A stretch of 64,000 nt of DNA, taken from positions 1,860,001 through 1,924,000 of the forward strand of contig NZ_CP023344.1 in the NCBI RefSeq assembly GCF_002310495.1, written 5' to 3'. Position numbers and translations under genes: made by a program. The DNA is from Nibricoccus aquaticus. Lineage in GTDB: Bacteria; Verrucomicrobiota; Verrucomicrobiia; Opitutales; Opitutaceae. Positions 52,762 to 60,960 of the stretch are shown one piece after another (positions within the stretch are counted from its first letter, which is position 1; each line of letters starts with the position of its first letter). A model generated the notes under the pieces. That model was not told the DNA's origin. It did not search any database and worked only from the letters and a program-made list of their open reading frames with translations.

Positions 52762-54231
52762 ATGCCTTCCGCATCCTCCAAAGCCAAACCCGCTTCGTCC
52801 AAACCCACCTTCTGCGCCGCCGTTGATCTCGGAGCCACCAGTGGCCGCGTCATTCTCGGCGCCTGGTCGAAAAACAAACTCACGCTCACCGAAGCGCACC
52901 GCTTTCCGAATACGTTCCGCTCCCTCGGCACAAATGACTACTGGGACATCGGCGGACTCTGGCACGAAGTGCAGACCGGCCTCCGCAAAGCCATCGCCCT
53001 GCTCCCGAAAGGCGCGGTCCTCGCCTCCGTCGGTGTCGACACCTGGGGCGTCGACTACGCCCTCGTCAACGACGCCGGCCGCCTCGTTTTTCCCGTCCAC
53101 GCATACCGCGACGCCCGCACACAAGCCGGCCTCAAAAAACTCGGTGACACCCGCGCCGCCCTCGAACGCGTTTACGCCGCCACTGGCATCCCCAACGTCT
53201 TCTACAACTCCAGCCTCCAGCTCGCCGAAGCCGTTGCCAGCTGCCCCGCCATCGAAGACCAGGCCACGCGCTGCCTCTTCCTTCCCGATTATTTTAATTT
53301 CCTCCTCTCCGGCCGCATGGCCAACGAGCTGACCATCGCCAGCACCACTCAGCTCCTCGACGTCCACTCGACCGACTGGTCGCGCGCCACGCTCGATCAC
53401 TTCCACATCCCCGCGCAGTGGTTCAGCAAACCCGTGCTCGCCGGCACCAAGCTCGGCACCGTCACGAGCCTGCCCGAACTCAAAGGCGTCAAAGTCATCG
53501 CCGTCCCCGGCCACGACACCGCCGCCGCCTACGACGCCATGCCCGCCGCCGAAGACGGCTCCGACCTCTTCCTCAGCTCCGGCACCTGGTCGCTCGTCGG
53601 CTTCGAAAGCGACTCACCCGTCCTCGGTACCGAAGCACTCACTACGCGTGTCGCCAACGAACGCATCGGCGACGGCCGCTACCGCCCGCTCAAAAACGTC
53701 ATCGGCCTCTGGCTCCTCGAAGGCGTCATGAAGTCCTTCGCCGACCGCCCGAAGAACGACAAGGAATGGGCTGCCCTCATCACCGCCGCCGAAAAACTCC
53801 CCGCGCCCAAAACGCTCCTCGACACCGGCGATCCGTCGTTCGCCAACCCGCCGTCGATGAAAGCCGCGATCGACGCCCACCTCAAAAAACGCCGCGCCCC
53901 CGCGCCTAAAAATCTCCCGACCTACGTCCGCCTCATCTGCGACTCCCTCGGACAAGGCCACGCCGAAGCGAAGTCCGCCTTCGAACGCATGACCGGCCGC
54001 ACCTTCAAACGCATCCTCATGGTCGGCGGCGGCTCGAAAAACCGCCTCCTCTGCCAGGCCACCGCCAACGCCGCGAACGTGCCCGTCATCTCCTTCAGCC
54101 TCGAAGGCACCGCCGTCGGCAACCTCGCGAGCCAGCTCATTTCCTTGGGCGCCGTGAAAGACCTAAAAACCTTCCGCCGCCACCTCGCCGCCGACCTCAA
54201 GCAGACCACCTACACGCCTGCGAAACGCTAA
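52762..54231 (+). CDS. rhaB: Rhamnulokinase (FGGY family)
   Basis: Phosphorylates L-rhamnulose to rhamnulose 1-phosphate. The protein has 489 aa. The N-terminal ATP-binding CAAVDLGATSGRVILG and SVGVDTWGVDYALV are present, then HAYRDARTQ, PDYFNFLLSG, and a C-terminal domain with AVPGHDTAAAYDAMP, LSSGTWSLVGFE, and ILMVGGGSKNRLLCQATANA. The DLGATSGR start and GxDTWGVDY match rhamnulokinases better than xylulokinases. No rhaA or rhaD is beside it. A repeat lies upstream and a palindrome downstream. Confidence 0.9.
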   Translation: MPSASSKAKPASSKPTFCAAVDLGATSGRVILGAWSKNKLTLTEAHRFPNTFRSLGTNDYWDIGGLWHEVQTGLRKAIALLPKGAVLASVGVDTWGVDYALVNDAGRLVFPVHAYRDARTQAGLKKLGDTRAALERVYAATGIPNVFYNSSLQLAEAVASCPAIEDQATRCLFLPDYFNFLLSGRMANELTIASTTQLLDVHSTDWSRATLDHFHIPAQWFSKPVLAGTKLGTVTSLPELKGVKVIAVPGHDTAAAYDAMPAAEDGSDLFLSSGTWSLVGFESDSPVLGTEALTTRVANERIGDGRYRPLKNVIGLWLLEGVMKSFADRPKNDKEWAALITAAEKLPAPKTLLDTGDPSFANPPSMKAAIDAHLKKRRAPAPKNLPTYVRLICDSLGQGHAEAKSAFERMTGRTFKRILMVGGGSKNRLLCQATANAANVPVISFSLEGTAVGNLASQLISLGAVKDLKTFRRHLAADLKQTTYTPAKR

Positions 54232-54279
54232 TTTCACCGTCATCACTCCTCGGCGCCTCATCACCAAGCGCCATCTTTT

Positions 54280-54317
54280 ATAGGTCCTATAGGTCCCATG
54301 AGACCTATAGGACCTAT
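54280..54317. repeat. ATAGGTCCTATAGGTC perfect palindrome
   Basis: ATAGGTCCTATAGGTC at 54280-54295 and its exact complement at 54302-54317 form a 16-bp stem with a 6-base loop, followed by TTGTTTTC. Each arm is itself two copies of an 8-base word. It follows rhaB by 48 bases and may end its transcript, though the T-run is interrupted. Confidence 0.8.
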
Positions 54318-54365
54318 TTGTTTTCTCCCCCTCGCCACCACGCTTCCCACGCACACACTTTACTC

Positions 54366-55553
54366 ATGCCGCGCCTTCTTCTCGCGATCCTCACGCTCTG
54401 CGTCTTCTCGCTCGTCACCGTAAACGCACAGTCCCCGACACCTCGTCCCAAACCACCGGCAAAAGCCCCCGCCACCCTCCCTCCCCTCGACACCGGCGAA
54501 CTCGAAGCCGGCGCCAAATTCGCCATCGCTCGCCCTCTGAATTGGAACGGCTCCGTCCTCCTCATCGCCCACGGCCTCCGCGCTGAAAACGAACCCATCG
54601 TCGCCGACCTCTTCCCCGACCGCCTCGCCCACAAAACCCTCCGCGACGAAGGCTGGATCATCGCGAAAACTTCCTACCGCCGCAACGGCCCGATCATCGC
54701 CGACGCCATCACCGACCTCGAAAACCTACGTGCCCACATCGCGAATACCTACGGCGAACCCAAACGCGTCATCGTCGAAGGCGACTCCATGGGCGGCCTC
54801 ATCGCCACCATCATCGCCGAACAACCACCCGGCGATTTCCCCAAATACCACGGCTGCATCGCCGTCGGCGCCGCCCTCAGCGCCCGCGAACCCAACGGCA
54901 CACTCGGCATCAACCTCGGCACCCAGCTCCCGCTCATCCTCCTCACCAACCGCTCCGAACTCACCGGTCCCAAAGCCTACGTCACGCCCCTCACCCCGTT
55001 CCCCCGCGAGACGCGCACCGTGCAACCCGTCCTCTTCCGCGTCAGCCGCGACGGCCACGTGAACGTCAACCAGCACGAACGCCTCACCGCCCTCCGCGCC
55101 CTCAACGACTGGCTCGACCGCGGCCCCTCCGCTCTCCCCAAACCCGCCGAAGGCACCGAGTTTTTCGACGCCACCCACGAACCCGAACCCCAACCCTCGC
55201 TCGTCACCTTCGACGCCGACCGCCGCGGCTTCATCACCCGCGTCACCGAAGTCACCGCCGTTTACGGCAACGTCGCCATCGACGCCCAACCCTCCGACTT
55301 CGCCTCCACCGGCATCGCCCGCAACGCCTGGTTCCAAATCACCGCCCACGACGAAAACCGCCGCGTCATGTACGGCCGCGATTTCTCCGCCGTGAAACGC
55401 GGCGAATGGATCGCCTTCCCCAACGCCGACGGCTTCTTCTGGCTCGCCCGCAATTTCGAAAACGCCGCCAAAACCGCCGACCTCAAAGTAGGCGACGAAA
55501 TCCGCATCCGCGCCTACGACAAAGACCAAGCCGCCGCGCCCACCTACGAGTGA
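54366..55553 (+). CDS. Exported alpha/beta-hydrolase
   Basis: About 395 aa. A signal peptide (MPRLLLAILTLCVFSLVTVNAQ) and a Pro-rich linker come first. An alpha/beta-hydrolase core with oxyanion LLIAHGL and the nucleophile elbow EGDSMGGLIA follows (serine in GDSMGG). A catalytic His is expected near DGHVNVNQHER. A C-terminal beta-rich extension of about 130 residues (SLVTFDADRRGFITRVTEVTAVYG...) follows the hydrolase fold. Start 54366 is chosen at the signal peptide, not at an upstream in-frame ATG. Substrate is unknown; an esterase or peptidase is likely. Confidence 0.82.
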   Translation: MPRLLLAILTLCVFSLVTVNAQSPTPRPKPPAKAPATLPPLDTGELEAGAKFAIARPLNWNGSVLLIAHGLRAENEPIVADLFPDRLAHKTLRDEGWIIAKTSYRRNGPIIADAITDLENLRAHIANTYGEPKRVIVEGDSMGGLIATIIAEQPPGDFPKYHGCIAVGAALSAREPNGTLGINLGTQLPLILLTNRSELTGPKAYVTPLTPFPRETRTVQPVLFRVSRDGHVNVNQHERLTALRALNDWLDRGPSALPKPAEGTEFFDATHEPEPQPSLVTFDADRRGFITRVTEVTAVYGNVAIDAQPSDFASTGIARNAWFQITAHDENRRVMYGRDFSAVKRGEWIAFPNADGFFWLARNFENAAKTADLKVGDEIRIRAYDKDQAAAPTYE

Positions 55554-55568
55554 TTTCCTCCGCGATAG

Positions 55569-55590
55569 GGCGGGTTATCTCCAACCCGCC
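55569..55590. repeat. GGCGGGTT hairpin after the alpha/beta-hydrolase
   Basis: GGCGGGTT at 55569-55576 and AACCCGCC at 55583-55590 form an 8-bp perfect stem with a 6-base loop. A related GGTTATCCAACC palindrome occurs near 60665-60676. No T-run follows, so its role as a terminator is unsure. Confidence 0.5.
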
Positions 55591-55718
55591 GGTTCACCTC
55601 TGCCGCTTTCCGAATCCATCCTGTCCCTCCTGTTAATTCTGTCCCAACTCCGTCTCCCCGGCGGCATCAGCCGCCCTTCCGCCACCCCGCCGGAGCTTTG
55701 CGAGAGGCCGCACGTCGA

Positions 55719-55739
55719 GAATCGCCCTTTGGGCGATTC
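55719..55739. repeat. GAATCGCCC palindrome
   Basis: GAATCGCCC at 55719-55727, loop TTT, and GGGCGATTC at 55731-55739 form a 9-bp perfect hairpin. It lies in the 272-bp gap between converging genes (alpha/beta-hydrolase and HAD phosphatase), which otherwise shows nothing recognisable. Confidence 0.5.
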
Positions 55740-55825
55740 CTTCAGTGGTTAAAAACTCCGTCTCCGACTCCCCGCCCTTCCGGCTTTCCGACTCTCGGGC
55801 ATTCTACGCACCCGCGCGTGTCCTC

Positions 55826-56422
55826 TCACTTCCGGCTCGCCACCCGCACGACCTTCATCCCCGCCGCCAGCGCCGCCTTGATCCCCGGCTCAGCATCCTC
55901 AAACGCGAGACACTTCTTCGGATCCACGCCGATCCGCTGCGCCGCGAGCACGAACATATCCGGCTCCGGTTTCCCGCGACCCGGCGCCACATCGTCCGGC
56001 GTGATCACCACTTTGAAAATATCCTCCAGCCCCGCCGCGCGAATCGCCGGAATCGCGATCTCCGGCTGCCCGCCCGTCGCGATCGCCACCGGCCTTGTCT
56101 TCGCGACCTTCCGCGCAAACGCCACCACCGCCTCGATCCGCTCCACCTGCGCGATGCGCTCCAGATAAAGCGCCTCCTTCACGTGCGAAACCGCATCCGC
56201 ATCGACCTTCATCTTGTAGTGTTCGCCGAAAATCTCCGCCACCCGCCGCGTCGGCACGCCGCCGAGCGAATAAAACAAATCCTCACTCAACGGCACCGGC
56301 AGCCCAGCCCGTTTCATCGCCTCGCTCCACGCGATGAAGTGCAGCGGCATCGTGTCGATGAGCGTGCCATCGAGATCGAAAATATAACCGTCAAAATCGC
56401 CTGCGGGAATATCGAGTTGCAT
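55826..56422 (-). CDS. HAD-superfamily phosphatase (beta-phosphoglucomutase-like)
   Basis: 198 aa. The catalytic motif I is DGYIFDLDGTLIDTMPLHF (nucleophile Asp and the second Asp), motif II is AIATGGQPE, and motif III is GKPEPDMFVLAAQRIG, followed by AFEDAEPGIKAALAAGM. A helical cap lies between motifs I and II, as in the phosphoglucomutase/phosphoglycolate phosphatase group. It acts in the cytoplasm on a small phosphorylated metabolite; the exact substrate cannot be told from the sequence. Confidence 0.9.
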   Translation of the reverse strand: MQLDIPAGDFDGYIFDLDGTLIDTMPLHFIAWSEAMKRAGLPVPLSEDLFYSLGGVPTRRVAEIFGEHYKMKVDADAVSHVKEALYLERIAQVERIEAVVAFARKVAKTRPVAIATGGQPEIAIPAIRAAGLEDIFKVVITPDDVAPGRGKPEPDMFVLAAQRIGVDPKKCLAFEDAEPGIKAALAAGMKVVRVASRK

Positions 56423-56529
56423 GAGCGATCATCCCACCCACCCGACTCGCTTCTGGCAACCCCGGCGCGCGATTAGCGCGCCCCTCCGCACCGGCTGGCG
56501 CAGGCGATCAGCCGAATCCTCACTTCTAA

Positions 56530-56551
56530 AATTTCGCCCATTGGCGAAATT
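56530..56551 (-). terminator. Terminator-like hairpin after the Tat-exported metallo-hydrolase
   Basis: AATTTCGCC at 56530-56538 and GGCGAAATT at 56543-56551 pair perfectly over nine bases with a 4-base loop. On the minus strand the stem is followed by TTAGAAG, a weak T-rich tail. It lies 29 bases past the metallo-hydrolase stop and before the HAD gene. Confidence 0.5.
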
Positions 56552-56579
56552 CATGAGCGGTTCTCAACCCTCCGAACTG

Positions 56580-57545
56580 TCACCCCTTCCCCTCCGTCAG
56601 CTCATCATACGCCACACCCAGATTGCTCCCCAACCGGTTCGGCAGCTTCTGATGAAACTCCGGAAACGCCGGCAGATTCTCCAGCGCCACGATCTCGCTC
56701 TTCGCCTTCCCCGCCGTGATCTGCCCCTGCGTGTACTCCAGCAGTCCGCTTAAATAATCCCGCAACACCAGCAACTGCCCGCGCTCCAGCACCACGTCAC
56801 GCCCCTCGCCCGCGTGCCCCGCGATATAGAGCGCATCTGCCGGATACTCCTTCGTCACCTTCTCCAGCACGCCGATCCAACTCGCGATCTTCGCGCCGCC
56901 CGGCCGATCAATCACCGGATAAACCCGGTTGAACAACAAATCGCCCATGTGAACCACATTGGCCTTCTCGAAAAGCACCACGATGTCGCCCTTCGTATGC
57001 GCCGGCCCGAAATATTTCGCGCTCACCACTTCGTCGCTGAGCGCCATGCTCCACGTTTCCGTGAAAGTCGTCTCCGCGATCACCAGATCCTCGACCGGCT
57101 TTTTATCCCGGATCGCGCGCGCCTTCATGAGCTCCGGCACAGCCGCGTGCGCCACCATCTTCTTCGCGACCGGACGAAACACACCGTTTCCTCCTGTGTG
57201 ATCCCCGTGGTAGTGCGTATTGATCACCACATCGATCATCCGCTCCCCGCGCTCCGGCAACCCCGCGAGACATAGCGTCGCCGTCTCCGGAAACTGCGTG
57301 TCCACCACCGCCAGCGCCTCGCTCGTCGCCAGCCAGCCAATCGTGCCGCCGCGCCCCGTGAAAATCCCCACATTCCGCCGCAACATCCGGAACTCCGTCT
57401 TCAACGCCGCCGGCTGCGTCCCCGGCATCGCCACCGCCGGCATCCCTCCGCCCGCCGGCGCCGTCTGCGCACCCAGTCCATTGCGAAACCACAACCCCAA
57501 CGCTGCCACCGCAGCGGTATCGGCCAGAAAACGACGACGGTTCAT
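56580..57545 (-). CDS. Tat-exported metallo-beta-lactamase-fold hydrolase
   Basis: 321 aa. The N-terminus MNRRRFLADTAAVAALGLW has the twin-arginine pattern NRRRFL, so it is probably folded in the cytoplasm and then exported. The zinc motif is INTHYHGDHTGG. Later metal ligands are expected in GPAHTKGDIVV and the AGHAG segment. The C-terminus ends without a further domain. It may be a periplasmic hydrolase of the cyclase/glyoxalase-II-like group. Start 57545 is chosen at the Tat signal. It is the minus-strand gene next to a divergent sensor kinase. Substrate is unknown. Confidence 0.85.
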   Translation of the reverse strand: MNRRRFLADTAAVAALGLWFRNGLGAQTAPAGGGMPAVAMPGTQPAALKTEFRMLRRNVGIFTGRGGTIGWLATSEALAVVDTQFPETATLCLAGLPERGERMIDVVINTHYHGDHTGGNGVFRPVAKKMVAHAAVPELMKARAIRDKKPVEDLVIAETTFTETWSMALSDEVVSAKYFGPAHTKGDIVVLFEKANVVHMGDLLFNRVYPVIDRPGGAKIASWIGVLEKVTKEYPADALYIAGHAGEGRDVVLERGQLLVLRDYLSGLLEYTQGQITAGKAKSEIVALENLPAFPEFHQKLPNRLGSNLGVAYDELTEGKG

Positions 57546-57721
57546 AAGCCCATCCCGCCAGCAACTCCCGCGCCGCACAACCCCGCCACAGCCGAACCGT
57601 CCCGATCCGGGACCAGGGAAATTTCCCGCCACAGAAGATGACAGAAGATTGCAGCGCCGCCGTCTCTGCTCATGGTGACGTTTGCTTTCACGTTCGCAGG
57701 CTTCGCTTCCCCCTCCCTCGC

Positions 57722-60616
57722 GTGCCCACGCCCCTCCTTTCTTTTTTCCGTTCGCATACCCCGCTCAGCCGAAGGCTAGTCGGTTTTATCGTTCTCTTAA
57801 TCGGCCCATTCACAGCCTTCGCCCGGGCTGATGATAAAGCCGCCACCCCTGGCCCTTCGCCCGGCCCACTCCCCCTGATCGCCGGTGCCGCCAGCGATAG
57901 CTTCCCCAAATCCTACATCGGCAACACCGGCCGCTGCGAAGGCTTCTCCGTCGACCTCCTCGACGCCGTCGCGCGCGTCATGAATCTCCGCATCGACCGC
58001 ATTGTCGCGCCCTCCGCCGAACTCCACACCCGCTTCCAGACCGGCGAATTCGACCTCCTCCAGACCTACAGCCCCGGCCCCGGCCGCGAACTCTACGCCG
58101 ATTTCTCCGTGCAGTTCATGAACCTGCAGGGCGCCGTCTTTATCCGCAAAGACTCTCCTCACCTCAAAACCATCGCCGATCTCTCCCAAGCCGACCTCAT
58201 CATCGTCGGCCGCGGCAGCGTCGCCGAGAAATTCTTCGCCGATTACCAGATCGTCCCGCGCAAAATCACCTACGTCAGCTCCGTCCAGGAAGCCCTCCGC
58301 CTCATCGAACACGGCCAGCACGACGCCGTCTTCGCCTCCCGCCTCACCGCCCTCTCCCTCATCGAGCGCGACCGGCATAAAAACATCCGCATCCTCGGCG
58401 ACCCCTTCGACGGCTACGACGTCCAGCACTGCTTCGCCGTCCATAAAGACGACCCCCGTCTCCTCGCCCGCCTCAACGAAGGCCTCGCCATCCTCCATCG
58501 TACCGGCGAATTCGATACCATCTACCGCAAGTGGTACGGCCACTTCGACGCCCCCCTCTTCACCCGCGAACAAGTCGTCACCTACGCCGCCGTCATCCTC
58601 GCCTTCGCCTCCCTCGCCGCCCTCTGGGGCCTCCTCCGCCAGCGCGCCCTCCGCCGCCGCCTCTCCGCCCAGGCCTCCCGCCTCGTTGAGCAAGAAGCCA
58701 TCCTCGCCGAAGCCCAGCAAATCGCCCACGTCGGCCACTGGAGCTTCACCCTCGCCACCCGCCGCATCGACTGCTCCGCCGAAGCCCTCCGCATCCTCGA
58801 TCGCGATCCCGCCCTCGGCCCCCTCACCTACCTCCGCCTCCTCACCCTCATCCCCGCCTCCGAACGCTCCTCCGCCCACCGTTCCATCCGCGAGGCCATG
58901 CTCATCGGCTCCGCCTGCGAAATCACTCTCACCCTCTCACCACGCCACGCTCACCGCAAAATCGTCCACGCCACCCTCCGCGCCGAACGCGACCCCGACG
59001 GCCGCGTCTCTCGCATCTTCGGCACCCTTCAGGACATCACCCGCCTCATCACCGCCGAGGAGCGCCTCCGCGCCCGCGACCAGCTCCTCCTCGCCCTCTA
59101 CGAAAACGCCCCCAACGCCATGGGCGTCGTCGAACCCGCCGCCGACTCCTTCCGCTTCGTCTCCGCCAACCCCGGCACCGCCCGCCTCCTCGGCCTCAAC
59201 TCCGCCCACCTCGCCGGCCGCCTTGTCAACCAGCTCGGCCTCCCCGACGACGTCGCCACCTTCTGGACCACCCTCTTCCGCGACGCCAACAACCGCGCCG
59301 ATAACCTCCGCCTCGAACGCGTCCTCCCGTCCTTGCATCGCCACTACGCGATCACCCTCATCCCCCTCGGCGGCGCCGGCGCCGAAGCCCGCCCCCAGGT
59401 CTGCTACCTCGCCGAGGACATCACCGAACGTAAGCAAATCGACGCCGAGGTCGCCCAAGGCCGCAAACTCCGCGCCATCGGCGAACTCGTCGGCGGCATC
59501 GCCCACGAATTCAACAACCTCCTCACCCCCGTCCTCCTCAAGACCGAGCTCCTCGCCGACGAACTCCGCTCCCAGCCCCACCTCCTCGCCGAACTCCGCG
59601 CCATCACCCACGCCTCCCAGCGCGGCGCCGACCTCACCCGCCGCCTCCTCGCCTTCGGCCGCCGCTCCGACTCCGGCGAAGAAGTCGTCCACCTCCCCGC
59701 CCTCGTCAAAGCCAACCTCGACCTCCTCCGCTCCACCATCGACCGCCGCATCGAACTCGCCTCCGACATCCCCAACTCCCTCACCCCGCTCTACCTCAAC
59801 GCCACCGACCTCCACCAGATCGTCCTCAACCTCCTCCTCAACGCCCGCGACACCCTCATGGATAAATTGGAGCGCGCCCCCTCCAACCCCTGGCACCCCC
59901 GCATCAAAATCCAGGCCGCCGGCCTCAAGACCGCCCCCGCCGACACCGAATCCACCCCCGACCGCCGCATCCTCGGCTGGATAAATCTCACCGTACAAGA
60001 CAACGGCCTCGGCATGACCCGCGAAATCCAGGAACGCATCTTCGAACCCTTCTACACCACCAAAGGCGTCGGCAAAGGCACCGGCCTCGGCCTCGCCACC
60101 GTCTGGCACCTCGTCACCCGTATCGGCGGCAAAATCAACGTCTCCTCCACCCCCGGCGAAGGCAGCACCTTCCAAGTCTGGCTCCCCCTCTTCTCCCCGC
60201 CACCCGCCGTCCCAGCCGGTACCGCGCCCGCCCCCGCCAAAGAAGTCTCCAGCCGCCGGATACTCCTCGTCGAGGACGACGAACTCGTCGCCCAGACCCT
60301 CGCCACCGCCCTCCGCCGCCTCAAACACGACGTCACCCACATCGGCCACGGCACCGAAGCCTGGCGCCACCTCGCCGCCAATCCCGACTACGACCTCGTC
60401 ATGCTCGACATCGACCTCCCCGGCCTCAACGGCGTGGAAATCGCCCGCCGCCTCCGCGGCACCCGCTTCTCGGGAAAGATCCTCGTCGCCAGCGGCCGCC
60501 TCGCCGACCACGAGCTCCGCGAACTCCGCGGCCTCAAGATCGACCACATCCTGGAAAAACCCTTCACCCCCCAGGCCCTCCAGCTCGCCCTCCAAGCCTG
60601 CCTCCACACCCCGTAG
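57722..60616 (+). CDS. Hybrid histidine kinase with periplasmic solute-binding sensor domain
   Basis: About 964 aa. A signal or membrane segment (LVGFIVLLIGPFTAFARA) precedes a bacterial type 3 solute-binding domain (about 230 residues, FSVDLLDAVARVMNLRI, LIVVGRGSVAEKFF-like pattern, HRTGEFDTIYRKWYG). A transmembrane helix (VVTYAAVILAFASLAALWGLL), two PAS domains, and a kinase core follow. His595 is in GGIAHEFNNLLTPV, and the ATPase shows NLLLNARDTL, DNGLGM and GTGLGLATV. A C-terminal receiver has Asp896 in MLDIDLPGLNG. The GTG at 57722 is preferred as start; an ATG at 57638 is in frame but adds unlikely sequence. Amino-acid-like ligands are typical for this sensor type. Confidence 0.9.
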   Translation: MPTPLLSFFRSHTPLSRRLVGFIVLLIGPFTAFARADDKAATPGPSPGPLPLIAGAASDSFPKSYIGNTGRCEGFSVDLLDAVARVMNLRIDRIVAPSAELHTRFQTGEFDLLQTYSPGPGRELYADFSVQFMNLQGAVFIRKDSPHLKTIADLSQADLIIVGRGSVAEKFFADYQIVPRKITYVSSVQEALRLIEHGQHDAVFASRLTALSLIERDRHKNIRILGDPFDGYDVQHCFAVHKDDPRLLARLNEGLAILHRTGEFDTIYRKWYGHFDAPLFTREQVVTYAAVILAFASLAALWGLLRQRALRRRLSAQASRLVEQEAILAEAQQIAHVGHWSFTLATRRIDCSAEALRILDRDPALGPLTYLRLLTLIPASERSSAHRSIREAMLIGSACEITLTLSPRHAHRKIVHATLRAERDPDGRVSRIFGTLQDITRLITAEERLRARDQLLLALYENAPNAMGVVEPAADSFRFVSANPGTARLLGLNSAHLAGRLVNQLGLPDDVATFWTTLFRDANNRADNLRLERVLPSLHRHYAITLIPLGGAGAEARPQVCYLAEDITERKQIDAEVAQGRKLRAIGELVGGIAHEFNNLLTPVLLKTELLADELRSQPHLLAELRAITHASQRGADLTRRLLAFGRRSDSGEEVVHLPALVKANLDLLRSTIDRRIELASDIPNSLTPLYLNATDLHQIVLNLLLNARDTLMDKLERAPSNPWHPRIKIQAAGLKTAPADTESTPDRRILGWINLTVQDNGLGMTREIQERIFEPFYTTKGVGKGTGLGLATVWHLVTRIGGKINVSSTPGEGSTFQVWLPLFSPPPAVPAGTAPAPAKEVSSRRILLVEDDELVAQTLATALRRLKHDVTHIGHGTEAWRHLAANPDYDLVMLDIDLPGLNGVEIARRLRGTRFSGKILVASGRLADHELRELRGLKIDHILEKPFTPQALQLALQACLHTP

Positions 60617-60960
60617 CCACGAGCACCAGCGAGTGGTTCCACCGGCGCCTGCGCCCGGAACGCAGGTTATCCAACCCGCGAGAACGCCCCTCCCGCGAAA
60701 CTCCGCCAAACGTCCCTCCGCTCGGACTCGCCTGCATCCGCTGGATTTGCGACGCCCCTCATCGCCCCCGCCCCCATCGTTCTCTTTCCTCTTTCTCGTA
60801 CTCTTTCTCCCTCCGTCGGCCCACCCCTCCCCAACGGCACGATATTCGCTAACCGCGCTCGGTCACTGGTCACTGGTCACTGGTCACTGGTCACTGGTCA
60901 CTGGTCATTGGTCATTGCGCGCCTCGCGCACCCTCTTTTCCTTCCCGCCCTCCGCCACTC
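60617..60960. other. Intergenic region (344 bp) before the ATP-grasp/alpha-E gene
   Basis: It holds a GGTTATCCAACC palindrome near 60665-60676 and the GGTCACT tandem array at 60861-60916. The rest is low-complexity, C-rich sequence without a gene I can support. The array lies 44 bases upstream of the start codon. Confidence 0.5.
60861..60916 (+). repeat. GGTCACT tandem repeat, eight 7-bp units
   Basis: Six perfect GGTCACT units are followed by two GGTCATT units with no spacing, 56 bases in all. A smaller copy of the same word lies at 63496-63524, after the gene that begins 44 bases downstream, so the gene is bracketed by the repeat. Confidence 0.93.

Noticed and set aside
60861-60916. GGTCACT array as a CRISPR or iteron origin
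   Set aside because: Units of 7 bp without spacers are too short for CRISPR, and there is no replication gene or AT-rich unwinding region nearby.
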